From Verrucomicrobiota bacterium (GTDB taxonomy: Bacteria; Verrucomicrobiota; Verrucomicrobiia; Opitutales; Opitutaceae), in the NCBI GenBank assembly GCA_023391285.1, contig JAEWBF010000133.1, positions 1 through 64,000 of the forward strand: a DNA stretch of 64,000 bases, read 5' to 3'. Shown here in pieces: positions 1-7,954 of this stretch; the stretch's first letter is position 1, and every line of letters starts with the position of its first letter. The notes under the pieces were generated by a model. The model saw nothing but the letters and a program-made list of their open reading frames with translations. It ran no database searches and had not been told where the DNA came from. A program made the translations under genes and the position numbers.

Positions 1-30
1 CGGCTCGGCCGGAGGCCTCGCCCTACCTGG
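1..30. repeat. Dispersed TCGCCCTACC palindromic element, copy inside the methyltransferase gene
   Basis: The stretch cggctcggcc...cctcgccctacctgg matches copies at 7104, 7837, 15489 and 27676. On the minus strand it is read in frame by the RlmD/TrmA-type gene as NPGRARPPAEP. The element is cut by the window edge, so its full extent is unknown. Confidence 0.7.
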
Positions 31-525
31 GTTGAAGTGAGGGGTGATTTTCGAGCGGTAAGCGTAGGCGCGGGGGGAGGCGATCACGGGGGCGACGTCG
101 AAGGAGACGCCGGCCATGTGTTGGAGGAGTTCGGCGACTTGCTGGCGTTTCCAGTGAAGTTGTTGGGCGTAGTCGAGATGTTGATACTGGCAGCCGCCGC
201 AGCGGCCGAAGAGCGGGCAGCCGGGTTCAACGCGGTGGGGTGACGGCGTGAGGACGGAGAGGAGGTCGGCCTCGGAGAAATTCTTGTGGTTGCGAAAGAC
301 GCGGGCGCGGACGCGTTCGCCGGGGAGAGTGAAAGGGACCATGACGACCCATCCGCCGGACGGCGGATGGGTCGTTGGTTGAGAGTTGAGAGATGAGAGT
401 TGAGAGTTGGGCAGCGGGACGCGGCCGAGGCCGGAGCCGAGATTCGTCAGCGTGGTGATCTCGAGTTCGATCTCCTGGTGATACGCGAAGGGCTGGTCGT
501 TGAATTTCTTCTTTTTCTTAACCAC
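1..525 (-). CDS. 23S rRNA/tRNA uracil-5-methyltransferase family (RlmD/TrmA type), N-terminal part
   Basis: This is the N-terminal 175 codons of a class I SAM-dependent RNA m5U methyltransferase; the gene runs off the left edge. A TRAM-like beta segment (EIELEITTLTNLGSGLGRV, then VVMVPFTLPGERVRARV) is followed by the family iron-sulphur motif CPLFGRCGGCQYQH and the helix LHWKRQQVAELL. The catalytic SAM domain lies outside the window. An ATG exists at 342, but the TRAM strand upstream is in frame and open, so I place the start at the GTG ending at 525; no ATG occurs in that stretch and the start is uncertain. About 20 residues (PLPNSQLSSLNSQPTTHPPS) encoded by a phased repeat interrupt the TRAM domain, and the last codons in the window are a copy of the TCGCCCTACC element. 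It is divergent from the SpoU-type gene at 612. Confidence 0.8.
   Translation of the reverse strand, partial: MVKKKKKFNDQPFAYHQEIELEITTLTNLGSGLGRVPLPNSQLSSLNSQPTTHPPSGGWVVMVPFTLPGERVRARVFRNHKNFSEADLLSVLTPSPHRVEPGCPLFGRCGGCQYQHLDYAQQLHWKRQQVAELLQHMAGVSFDVAPVIASPRAYAYRSKITPHFNPGRARPPAEP
379..410. repeat. Phased gagagtt repeat inside the TRAM domain
   Basis: About 32 bases consist of the 7-8 base unit tgagagt/tgagaga repeated with small variation. On the minus strand it encodes part of a Ser/Asn/Gln/Leu-rich insert in the methyltransferase TRAM domain. Confidence 0.7.
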
Positions 526-596
526 GAAGCACACGAAATACACGAACGCGGGGTAAACGAGCCGGTTTTCTTTCGTGTGTTTCGTGTGTTTCGTGG
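522..596. repeat. ACACGAA inverted repeat between divergent genes
   Basis: The arm at 522-546 (ccacgaagcacacgaaatac...) pairs with 572-596 (ttcgtgtgtttcgtgtgttt...). Over 25 bases there are two differences, both allowing G-U pairing in RNA, with a 25-base spacer. It spans the region between the divergent methyltransferase starts at 525 and 612 and belongs to the same repeat class as 24952-25027 and 12033-12108. Confidence 0.75.
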
Positions 597-611
597 TCTC
601 CTCCTGCGGAC

Positions 612-1457
612 GTGATCGAAAAGATTTCCAGTCTTCAAAATCCGCGCGTGAAGCAGCTGGTGAAGCTGCGCGACCGGCGTCCGCGTGATGAGGCGGGCGT
701 GTTTCTGGTGGAGGGCTATCGGGAGATTCGACGGGCGCTGGAGAAAGGGGTGACGTTGAAGGAGCTGTATTTTTCGAGCGAGTGGTTCCTGGGGGAAAAC
801 GAGCCGGCGTTGATCGAGCAGGCGCGGGCGGCGGGGGCGCAGGCGGTGGAGTTGTCGAAGGAGGCGTTCGCCAAGGTGGCGTATCGCGAGCGGCCGGATG
901 GGTTGCTGGCGGTGGCGCCGCAGTGGAAGCGGGAGTTGAGGGATTTGGGGGAGATTTTGGAGCGGAAGGCGGCGGGGTCGGGAGACCCCGCCCTACAGGC
1001 GCCGTTTTTGCTGGTGGTGGAGGCGATCGAGAAGCCGGGGAATCTGGGGACGATCTTGCGGAGCGCGGATGCGGCGGGGTGCGATGCGGTGATCGTGTGC
1101 GATCCGGTGACGGATATCTTCAATCCGAATGTCGTGCGGGCGTCGACGGGCGTGCTGTTTTCCGTGCCATTGGTGGTGGAGGAAAGTGCGCGGGTGCTGG
1201 CGTGGTTGAAGGAACGGCGTATCCAGACGGTGGCGACGACGCCGGCGGCGGAGAGGATTTACTCGGAGGTCGATTTGCGCGGAGCGCTCGCGGTGGTGAT
1301 GGGCAGCGAACAGTATGGATTGAGCGAGTTTTGGCTGAAGGAATGTGACGTGCCGGTGCGGATACCGATGGCGGGGCAGGCGGATTCGTTGAATGTGGCG
1401 ATGGCGACGATCATCACGTTGTTCGAGGCGGTGCGGCAGCGGGGGAAGGTGAATTAG
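612..1457 (+). CDS. SpoU/TrmH-family RNA 2'-O-ribose methyltransferase
   Basis: The protein has 281 residues and is a SPOUT-class RNA methyltransferase that would transfer a methyl group from SAM to a ribose 2'-OH of rRNA or tRNA. The N-terminal part (SLQNPRVKQLVKLRDRRPR) matches the SpoU substrate-binding domain. The trefoil-knot motifs follow: EAIEKPGNLGTILRSADAAG, NPNVVRASTG, VVMGSEQYGLS and IPMAGQADSLNVAMA. The start is GTG at 612; no better ATG exists. Between the two domains, residues about 120-130 (AAGSGDPALQAP) come from an in-frame copy of the TCGCCCTACC element. The target nucleotide cannot be read from sequence. Confidence 0.9.
   Translation: MIEKISSLQNPRVKQLVKLRDRRPRDEAGVFLVEGYREIRRALEKGVTLKELYFSSEWFLGENEPALIEQARAAGAQAVELSKEAFAKVAYRERPDGLLAVAPQWKRELRDLGEILERKAAGSGDPALQAPFLLVVEAIEKPGNLGTILRSADAAGCDAVIVCDPVTDIFNPNVVRASTGVLFSVPLVVEESARVLAWLKERRIQTVATTPAAERIYSEVDLRGALAVVMGSEQYGLSEFWLKECDVPVRIPMAGQADSLNVAMATIITLFEAVRQRGKVN
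971..1000. repeat. TCGCCCTACC-type palindromic element inside the SpoU gene
   Basis: The sequence ggcggggtcgggagaccccg followed by ccctacaggc forms a ggggtc/gacccc hairpin and ends in the family tail. It closely matches intergenic copies at 14611-14640 and 39063-39090. It is read in frame without a stop and lies in the linker between the two domains. Confidence 0.75.
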
Positions 1458-1470
1458 GAATGGCCGCAAA

Positions 1471-1491
1471 GAGGCGCAGAAGGCGCAAAAA
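1471..1491. repeat. gaggcgcagaaggcgcaaaaa repeat, copy 1
   Basis: An identical 21-base phrase occurs at 63858 near the right edge, in both cases shortly after the word tggccgc. Here it fills the spacer between the SpoU-type gene and the next gene, just upstream of the aaggact Shine-Dalgarno-like sequence. Confidence 0.65.
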
Positions 1492-1499
1492 GGACTGAG

Positions 1500-2375
1500 A
1501 TGAACGTGGTGGAGAGAGTGGTTTTGGGGGAGGCGGAGTGGCGAGGGCGGCGCGCGGCGCATGAGGCGCGGGTGCGGGGTTGGACGGATCCGCATCAGGA
1601 GCGGGCGGCGCGGGGAGAGAAGCATCCGGTGTATGATTTCTTGTTCAGCTATTATGCGTTTCGGCCGGCTTGGTTGCGGCGCTGGCATCCGGGGCCGGAT
1701 GTGGTGCTGGCGAGTGACGGCGCGCGAGAGTTTTTGCGTTGGGAGGAGTATCGGGAGGTGGACGGCGGTGTGGCGGTGGGCGCGTTGCCGGAGAAACGGA
1801 AGGCATTTGTGCGGTGGTTGCGGGAGCTATTGGTGGCGATGCGGGAGCGGCCGGCGTTCTTCGGGTGTTTCGGACTGCACGAATGGGCGATGGTGTATCG
1901 GCAGACGCCGGAGCAGGTGCGGCACAATGCGTGGCCGCTGCGGTTTCCGCCGGAGGAGCTGGCGCGGATCGTGGAAGGCAGCGCGGTGTGCTGCTCGCAT
2001 TTCGATGCGTATCGGTTTTTCACGGATCCGGCGCGGCCGTTGAATCGGGCGGAGCTGACGCGCGAAGGGATGTTGCGGAACGAGCAGCGCGGGTGTCTGC
2101 ACGCGAACATGGATCTTTATAAATGGGCGTTCAAACTGGCGCCGTGGACGCCCAGCGAGTTGATCGCGGATTGTTTCGAGCTGGCGCGCGATATCCGGGA
2201 AATGGATATGCGGGCGAGTCCGTATGATCTGCGGGCGCTGGGTTTTGAACCTATCGCGATCGAGACGCCGGCGGGGCGGGCGGAGTATGAGCGGCGGCAG
2301 CGGGAGTTTTCGGTGCGCGGGGAGCCGTTGCGGGACCGGTTGATGCAGGTGTGCGAGCGGTTGTTGGAAGCGTGA
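1500..2375 (+). CDS. Conserved protein of unknown function, 291 aa
   Basis: This soluble 291-residue protein has highly patterned conserved-looking segments: HPVYDFLFSYYAFRPAWLRR at about 42-61, FFGCFGLHEWAMVYR, NEQRGCLHANMDLYKWAFKL, and ELARDIREMDMRASPYDL near the C-terminus. There is no signal peptide or membrane segment. I recall actinobacterial proteins with this pattern carrying the automatic label 3-methyladenine DNA glycosylase, but I see no helix-hairpin-helix or known glycosylase active site, so I do not assign that function. It starts 42 bases after the SpoU-type gene with an aaggact sequence 7 bases before the ATG, so the two are probably cotranscribed. Confidence 0.75.
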   Translation: MNVVERVVLGEAEWRGRRAAHEARVRGWTDPHQERAARGEKHPVYDFLFSYYAFRPAWLRRWHPGPDVVLASDGAREFLRWEEYREVDGGVAVGALPEKRKAFVRWLRELLVAMRERPAFFGCFGLHEWAMVYRQTPEQVRHNAWPLRFPPEELARIVEGSAVCCSHFDAYRFFTDPARPLNRAELTREGMLRNEQRGCLHANMDLYKWAFKLAPWTPSELIADCFELARDIREMDMRASPYDLRALGFEPIAIETPAGRAEYERRQREFSVRGEPLRDRLMQVCERLLEA

Positions 2376-2385
2376 GGCGTTGAGC

Positions 2386-2434
2386 GGGTCGGCGGGGACC
2401 CCGGCAAGTCGGGGCGGGCTGCCTCGCCCTACCC
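2386..2434. repeat. TCGCCCTACC element, long form with inner hairpin
   Basis: The sequence gggtcggcggggacc...ggggcgggctgcctcgccctaccc carries the inner inverted repeat ccccg/cgggg also seen at 15489-15539 and 27676-27723. It lies in the 89-base gap between the unknown gene and the AsmA-like gene. Confidence 0.7.
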
Positions 2435-2464
2435 GGTGGGTTTGCGCTTGGCGGCGGGCGGCGA

Positions 2465-5400
2465 ATGGGCAGCTTCGCGCGGGTGAGCGTTCCAGCTTCA
2501 CAGAACAGGCGCGGGCCGCGGAAAAGGCGGGCGCGGAAAATGGGGATTTTCCTCGCGGGATGTGTCGCGGGTGGAGCGTTGGTGGTGGGGCTTTTGTTTG
2601 CGCCGCCGGTGCAGGGATGGGTGTTGCGGAAGGCGGTGGGGATGCAGCCGGGGTGGCGGGTGAGTTTTGAACGGTTTGGCGCGGCTCCGACGGGCGTCGA
2701 GGCGCGGGGATTGGAATTCTCGATGCCCGGCGTGGTGGCGCAGGTGGAGCCGTTGATCGTGCGGATCGCGCCCGGGCGGTTGTTGACCAAACGCGAACTT
2801 CAGATCGAGCGCGTGGAGGCGCAGAAAGTGCGCGTGACGATCACGCCGGCGGAGCTGACGGCGAGCGAGTCGGCGCCGTTCACGGGGGTGCTGAGTTTGT
2901 TGCAGTCGCCGCTGCCGTGGATGGTCGACGAGGTGAAACTCGAAGGTGAGATCGCGGTGCGCGATGGGGAGGCGGCGATGGTGGTGGGGACGTTTCGCAT
3001 CGAAGGCGGCGGGTTGTCGGCGACGACGCCGGGAGAGTTTTCGTATGAAATCGCAGTGAATTCGGCGCTGCTGCCGCTCGGGCCGGACAACAAGGTGCGA
3101 AGTTCGGGCACGGTGCGGTTGACGCAAACGACGACGCATGGGGTGGCGCGCATCGAAGTGAGCGGAAGTTTGGAGCTGCCGAAGTATGGGGAGCTGGAAT
3201 TGCCAGCGGGGACGTTTTCGCTGGCGGTGTCGGCGTCGGAAAAAGGCGAGGACTACAGCGGGCGGATGGAGTTGGGCGCGGCGGTGTCGGCGGAGTTGAA
3301 GGCGGCGCTGGATGGGGCGTTGGGAATGTTGGCGGGGCGGGCGGGGCTGAGCGTGAAAGATGGGATGTTGGCGTCGGGAGTGTTGGGCGAACCGATGCCG
3401 CGGGTGACGACGGACGCGGAGGCGGTATTTTCGCTGGACGCGAACAGCGGCGAAGTGACGGCGACGTTGGGCGGCGAGGTGGTGGCGGAGGACTTTGGGC
3501 GATTGATGCCGGAGCTCGAGGTCGTGGGGGCGTTCAACGGGCGATTCGATGCGGAAGTCGTGCGGCGTGGTGCGGCGGTGGTATTGGAAAATTTCGGGTT
3601 GGCGATGCGGGGTGAGCGCGGGGAAAGCGGCGAGGCGCCGGAGGTGCGAGTGACGTTGGACGGGCCGGTGGATTTGATGGGAATTCCGGATACGCGCGTG
3701 GCTACGGTGAAGTTGGAGAAGTTTCCCGTGACGTGGGCGAATCCATGGCTGGTGGCGGCCGAGGTGGAATTGGAGCCGGCGGAGTTTGGCGGCGAGTGGG
3801 CGGTGGCGCTGGAGGATCGCGCGGAGCGGATTGTGATGACGGCGGAGCGCCCGTGCGTGGTGGAGCCGGTGGTGTTCAGAGGGCTGCCGCTGCCGGCGGG
3901 GACATTTTCGTTGAGTCCGCGGCTGGAGCTGACGAGTGCGGGCGTGCGCGTGGATGTGCCGGATTTCTCAGCGGTGTCGGCGCAAGGCGAGCGGATGAGC
4001 GGGCGGGCGGGAGTGACGTATGATTTCGACACGGAAGCGATCGGGCTCGAAGGCGAGATGAGCGGGATCGTGCCGACGGTGCCGTTTGCCGTGGCGGGGC
4101 GTTGGGTGGCGACGATGACGGGCGATGTGCTGGAACTCCGCACGCTGGAGTTTGAAGGACGCGAGGAGGACCGCGAAACGCGGCCGATCGAAGTGAAGCT
4201 GTTGCGGTCGGTGGCGGTGGATGTGGAGAAGTTGAACGTGCCGGCGGTGGAGGAGGCGCGGGATTTGTTGCGGTTGAAGTTCGACGATTTGGCGCTGGGG
4301 TGGGTGTCGCAGTGGTTGAGCGATGCGGTGGTGGATGGAGCGCTGGCGCGCGGTGAATCCGTCGTGAGCGTCGCGGAAGGAGGGAAGCTTTCGCTGCGGA
4401 CGGTCGTGCCCTGGGAAGTGTCGGGGGCGAAGCTGGCGGTGGGCGGGCGGGAGATGATCGAAGGCCGGGTGACGTTTTCGCCGGGCGTGGAATTTGCGGA
4501 GAATCGGATTGAAGCAAAGGTGTCGCGTATCGACGGTTTGGATGCGCGGGAAAATCGGGTGACGGGGGACGTGGCGGTGTCGGCGCAGATCGCGGAGAAG
4601 CGCGCGACGGTGGAGGTGGAGTTGAACGCGGAACTGCCATCGTTGCCGGGGAGCGAAGGGACATTTGGGGTGGTGACGGCGGCGTTGAAGGCGAAGGCGC
4701 ACAACGAAACGGACACGCTGGTGGCGATGGATGAGTTCGAGTTGCGCGTGAGGAATGCGGAGCGGGAACTTGCGGCCGTGGTGGCGCCGGAGCCGTTTGT
4801 GTTTGGACTGGCGAACAGCGGGACGGCGGTGCTGGCAACGCTGGAGCCGTTGCGGGTGAGCGTGGGTGAAATGCCTCTGGCGTGGGCGAAGCCGTGGATC
4901 GCGCCGATGGAACTGGACGGTGTGCTGGAGCCGTGCGAGTTCGCGCTGACGGGCAAGATGACGAAGTTTCTGGTGCGGCCGTTGAAGCCGGTGAGCGTGC
5001 GCGGGCTGTCGGTGCGGAGTGACACGGGCGAGTTAGTGCGCGAGGCGGCGTTTTCGTTTTTCCCGGGGCTGGACCTCACGCTGATTTGTATTCCCGTGCC
5101 GGAGTTCATGCTGGTGATGCAGGGGCATGCGCACCTAACGAACGGCGCGCTGGAGGTCGCGGGGAAGCGGGCGGTCGACGTGGACGGTGCGGTGCGGTTT
5201 TTGGGGAACGATCAGACGGTGTTGCCGAGCGGCGTGGAGTTCACGACGCGGGTGGATTTGTCGGCGCTGGCGGGCGTGCCGGCGGTGAAGGCGAGCGGCG
5301 TGCCGGGAGGCGGGACGGTGGTGACGCGCGTGAATGGAGATTTGTTGGGGAAGGCGCCGATCGAGTTTTGGACAAGAATCGAAGGGGTGCGGGCGGCGGA

Positions 5401-6691
5401 TGGGACGCGGGTGCTTCCGGCGGTGGAAGTGGGGTCGCATGGGAAGGTGTCGCCGACGGACGGATTTTTCGGGGACGTCACTGTTTCGATGGAGACGCAG
5501 CCGCGCATGACGGATGCGCGCTTCGAGGTGCATCTGAATCCGAAGGACGCGATGCTGCACGTGGCGTCGGGATTCCGGAGCCGGTTTTTCGACGCGGGTG
5601 AGGCGCTCGAGTGGGCGAAGGTGTTTCAGCCGGCGAACAGGGAGACGGCGGTCGCGGCGGAGGCGGAGTGGAAGAGCGGGAGCGGAGGCGCGGCGAGGAA
5701 GTATGAGCAGTGGGGCGTGCCGTTTTGGTCGGTGGTGCGCGGGCACTTCGATTTAGAACTCGGCGCGGTGCAGTCGGGCCCGTATCGGATCGACGATTTG
5801 CGCGGGCGCTTGGAGCTGCGCGATCGCGAAGTGGAGCTGAAGGATCTGCGCGGATCGATGTTCGCGGGGCGTTGGGGCGGGAAGGTGCGGATCGATTATC
5901 GGCCGGAGGACAAGGAGGCGGACCATACGTTAACGGGCGAATTTCGGATCGAGCAGTTCGATTCGTCGCGCGTGGTGCAGACGGTGTTTCCGGAAGAACT
6001 GTCGTCGGTGGAAGCGAAGATCGACGTGCGCTCGACGGTGCGGAGTCGCGGCAATGCGCTGCCGGAGTTGATCGAACGGACGGCCGGGGAGTTTACGGTG
6101 GAAGGACGCGAAGGCGTGGTGCGGTTGAAAGTGCCGAAGCAGGAACTGGCGGCGACGGCGGCGGTGTTTGGCGGGACGATCTTGTTGTCGCCGGAACTGC
6201 GGGCGCTGGGGCGGCTGTTGAAGAAATTTGCGGAAATGCCGGTGGACGAGATTCGGATCTCGGGAGAGCGGACGGAGGGCGGCGAAGTGGCGTTGAAGGA
6301 GCTGCGGATCGAGTCGCCGCAGGCGAAGCTTGTAGCCAAAGGCCGGATACCGGCGGTGGACGGCGAGCCTCTGATGAACCGGCCGCTGGAGTTGTCGATC
6401 GACCTGGCGGCGAAGGACGAGATGGCGGTGATTCTTGGCGGGATGAGCTTGATCGAGAAGAAGCCGCGGTCGGACGGTTATCGGGGGTTGAAGGAAACCT
6501 TTGTGCTGGGCGGCAAGGCGGGAGAGCCGGACACGGGGCCGTTGTATGATTTGCTGGCGAAGGCGGTGGTGGGATCGAAAGGCACCTGGGGGTTTTTGAT
6601 GCGGAAGGTGCAAAACGAAGTGAACAAGATGAAGGCGAAGGAAGACGCGGCGGCCAAAGGTCTGAAAAAGACGGCGATGATTTCGCGATGA
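2465..6691 (+). CDS. Large AsmA/YdbH-like envelope protein
   Basis: The 1408-residue protein has a basic N-terminus, one membrane anchor at about residues 28-46 (GIFLAGCVAGGALVVGLLF), then a long beta-rich region of repeated amphipathic strands. The C-terminus carries features of the AsmA/YdbH class: a strand and Gly-rich run near FGGTILLSPELRALGRL, KLVAKGRIP, and a basic amphipathic tail. This class (AsmA, TamB, YhdP, YdbH) spans the periplasm and is implicated in phospholipid transport to the outer membrane. The family assignment rests on architecture rather than a decisive motif. A second ATG at 2540 (MGIFLAGC) is a credible alternative start, but the upstream Arg/Lys-rich residues make good sense before the anchor. 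The stop overlaps the start of the next secreted protein by 4 bases. Confidence 0.75.
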   Translation: MGSFARVSVPASQNRRGPRKRRARKMGIFLAGCVAGGALVVGLLFAPPVQGWVLRKAVGMQPGWRVSFERFGAAPTGVEARGLEFSMPGVVAQVEPLIVRIAPGRLLTKRELQIERVEAQKVRVTITPAELTASESAPFTGVLSLLQSPLPWMVDEVKLEGEIAVRDGEAAMVVGTFRIEGGGLSATTPGEFSYEIAVNSALLPLGPDNKVRSSGTVRLTQTTTHGVARIEVSGSLELPKYGELELPAGTFSLAVSASEKGEDYSGRMELGAAVSAELKAALDGALGMLAGRAGLSVKDGMLASGVLGEPMPRVTTDAEAVFSLDANSGEVTATLGGEVVAEDFGRLMPELEVVGAFNGRFDAEVVRRGAAVVLENFGLAMRGERGESGEAPEVRVTLDGPVDLMGIPDTRVATVKLEKFPVTWANPWLVAAEVELEPAEFGGEWAVALEDRAERIVMTAERPCVVEPVVFRGLPLPAGTFSLSPRLELTSAGVRVDVPDFSAVSAQGERMSGRAGVTYDFDTEAIGLEGEMSGIVPTVPFAVAGRWVATMTGDVLELRTLEFEGREEDRETRPIEVKLLRSVAVDVEKLNVPAVEEARDLLRLKFDDLALGWVSQWLSDAVVDGALARGESVVSVAEGGKLSLRTVVPWEVSGAKLAVGGREMIEGRVTFSPGVEFAENRIEAKVSRIDGLDARENRVTGDVAVSAQIAEKRATVEVELNAELPSLPGSEGTFGVVTAALKAKAHNETDTLVAMDEFELRVRNAERELAAVVAPEPFVFGLANSGTAVLATLEPLRVSVGEMPLAWAKPWIAPMELDGVLEPCEFALTGKMTKFLVRPLKPVSVRGLSVRSDTGELVREAAFSFFPGLDLTLICIPVPEFMLVMQGHAHLTNGALEVAGKRAVDVDGAVRFLGNDQTVLPSGVEFTTRVDLSALAGVPAVKASGVPGGGTVVTRVNGDLLGKAPIEFWTRIEGVRAADGTRVLPAVEVGSHGKVSPTDGFFGDVTVSMETQPRMTDARFEVHLNPKDAMLHVASGFRSRFFDAGEALEWAKVFQPANRETAVAAEAEWKSGSGGAARKYEQWGVPFWSVVRGHFDLELGAVQSGPYRIDDLRGRLELRDREVELKDLRGSMFAGRWGGKVRIDYRPEDKEADHTLTGEFRIEQFDSSRVVQTVFPEELSSVEAKIDVRSTVRSRGNALPELIERTAGEFTVEGREGVVRLKVPKQELAATAAVFGGTILLSPELRALGRLLKKFAEMPVDEIRISGERTEGGEVALKELRIESPQAKLVAKGRIPAVDGEPLMNRPLELSIDLAAKDEMAVILGGMSLIEKKPRSDGYRGLKETFVLGGKAGEPDTGPLYDLLAKAVVGSKGTWGFLMRKVQNEVNKMKAKEDAAAKGLKKTAMISR

Positions 6692-7089
6692 AAACGGGCG
6701 CGGCGATTTTGCTGATGGTGTGGGCGGCGGCGTTGGCTGCGGCGGAGACGCGCACGCTGGTGATGCATGGGCCCGTGACGAACACGACCGGCGATGACGT
6801 GACGGCGAACGTGTTGGTCGTGCTGACGGTCGAAGGAGAAAAAGTGACGGGAGAGATGAAGACGGAGCCGCCGCTGGCCGGGACGGGAAAAGTGGAAGGG
6901 CGGATGCTCGGGGCGTGGTGCGAGTTTAGCGGCGAAATGCAGGAAGGATTTCGGATCGCGTTTCGCGGGGCGGTGAATGCGAAGGATTTTCGCGGGACGT
7001 ATGTCGCGGCGGTGCCAGGCGAACCGGTGCAGTATGGAAATTTCCAGCTGAAGGTGCAGGCGCCGGCGAAGGTGGTGGGCGGGCGGTGA
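6688..7089 (+). CDS. Small secreted protein of unknown function, 133 aa
   Basis: It begins with a typical signal peptide (MKTGAAILLMVWAAALAAAE, cleavage probably after AAA). The mature part of about 113 residues is beta-rich, with phrases VLVVLTVEGEKVTGEMKT and EGFRIAFRGAVNAKDFRGTY that resemble short lipocalin-like or META-like beta-barrel repeats, though I cannot name a family. Its ATG overlaps the stop of the large AsmA/YdbH-like gene (ATGA), so translational coupling and a shared envelope role are likely. Confidence 0.7.
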   Translation: MKTGAAILLMVWAAALAAAETRTLVMHGPVTNTTGDDVTANVLVVLTVEGEKVTGEMKTEPPLAGTGKVEGRMLGAWCEFSGEMQEGFRIAFRGAVNAKDFRGTYVAAVPGEPVQYGNFQLKVQAPAKVVGGR

Positions 7090-7103
7090 ACCGGCGAGCG
7101 ACG

Positions 7104-7135
7104 GGCGGCTCGGCGGGGACGCGTCGCCCTACCCC
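7104..7135. repeat. TCGCCCTACC element supplying a stop codon
   Basis: The sequence ggcggctcggcggggacgcg followed by tcgccctacccc is a typical short copy. Its right end overlaps the response-regulator gene on the minus strand: the TAG stop at 7131-7129 and the Gly codon before it are part of the GGGTAGGGCGA end of the element. Confidence 0.75.
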
Positions 7136-7773
7136 AGTTTTTCGAGAGCGAGGGCGGCGGCGGCGGTGCGGTTTTCGACGCCGAGTTTCGCGAAGGTGGA
7201 CTCGAGGTGCTTTTTCACCGTGGTGAGTCCGATGCCGAGGATCGTGGCGATTTCGGGATTCGTTTTGCCGCGGGAAACCCAGAGGAGGATTTCGGCTTCG
7301 CGCGGGGTGAGTCCGAGCGGTTCGAGTGACTCGCTGGAAGCTTCGGCGGCGTTGGCGCGACGAGGTGTGGCGGCGACGCTGCGGCGGAGGCGGGCGTGGA
7401 CGGCGGCGATGAGGTCGTCGGGTTCGACGGGCTTGGTGAGATAGTCGTCGGCGCCGAGATTCATGCCCGTGCGGATGTCGCCCTTCTCGCTCCAGCCGGT
7501 GAGGAAGATGAACGGGAGATGAGCGGTCGCGGGTTCCTGTCGCAGTGTTTCCAATACACGATGGCCGTTCATCTCGGGCATGGTGATGTCGCACATCACG
7601 AGGTCCGGCTGTTCGCGACGGGCGAGATCGACGCCTTCGCGGCCGTTTTTCGCTTCGAGGACGGTGAAGCCTTCGGCGACTAACAGATCGGCGAACTGGC
7701 GGCGCAGTTTCGCTTCGTCGTCGATGACGAGGATTCGCTTCACGATGGCGGGAGGCTGGTGAGCGGCCGGCAT
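7129..7773 (-). CDS. NarL/FixJ-type response regulator (REC + LuxR HTH)
   Basis: The 214-residue protein starts at MPAAHQPPAIVKRILVIDDE; the frame is open further upstream, but that part is repeat-derived and Arg/Pro-rich. The receiver domain spans about 12-130, with the acidic pair in VIDDE, phospho-acceptor Asp62 in LVMCDITMPEMNG and the conserved Lys114 in YLTKPV. A LuxR-type helix-turn-helix follows at about 148-210 (LGLTPREAEILLWVSRGKTN, then IGLTTVKKHLESTFAKLGV). It should be a phosphorylation-controlled transcription factor. No partner kinase is adjacent on the same strand; the hybrid kinase at 9292 and the kinase at 12207 are the nearest candidates. The stop codon lies in a dispersed repeat. 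Confidence 0.9.
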   Translation of the reverse strand: MPAAHQPPAIVKRILVIDDEAKLRRQFADLLVAEGFTVLEAKNGREGVDLARREQPDLVMCDITMPEMNGHRVLETLRQEPATAHLPFIFLTGWSEKGDIRTGMNLGADDYLTKPVEPDDLIAAVHARLRRSVAATPRRANAAEASSESLEPLGLTPREAEILLWVSRGKTNPEIATILGIGLTTVKKHLESTFAKLGVENRTAAAALALEKLG

Positions 7774-7836
7774 GAAGTAAAGACGTGGAATGAAGGAGGG
7801 TTGCGAATAAGGGGGATTGCGGATGGGGCGGTGAGG

Positions 7837-7870
7837 AGCGGCTCGGCGGGGACGTCTCGCCCTACCTGGG
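7837..7870. repeat. TCGCCCTACC element between divergent genes
   Basis: The sequence gcggctcggcggggacgtct followed by cgccctacctggg sits between the response regulator (minus) and the small membrane protein at 7955 (plus). Confidence 0.7.
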
Positions 7871-7954
7871 GTGGGCCGGATGGCCCAGGGGCGGGCGGCC
7901 AATGGTGAGGCGGGGCGAAATCTGAGATGATGGCCGCTCACACCTCTATTTCCC

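Noticed and set aside
37..243. A 68-codon plus-strand frame at the left edge
   Set aside because: It is the shadow of the RlmD/TrmA-type gene, whose CPLFGRCGGCQYQH motif is decisive.
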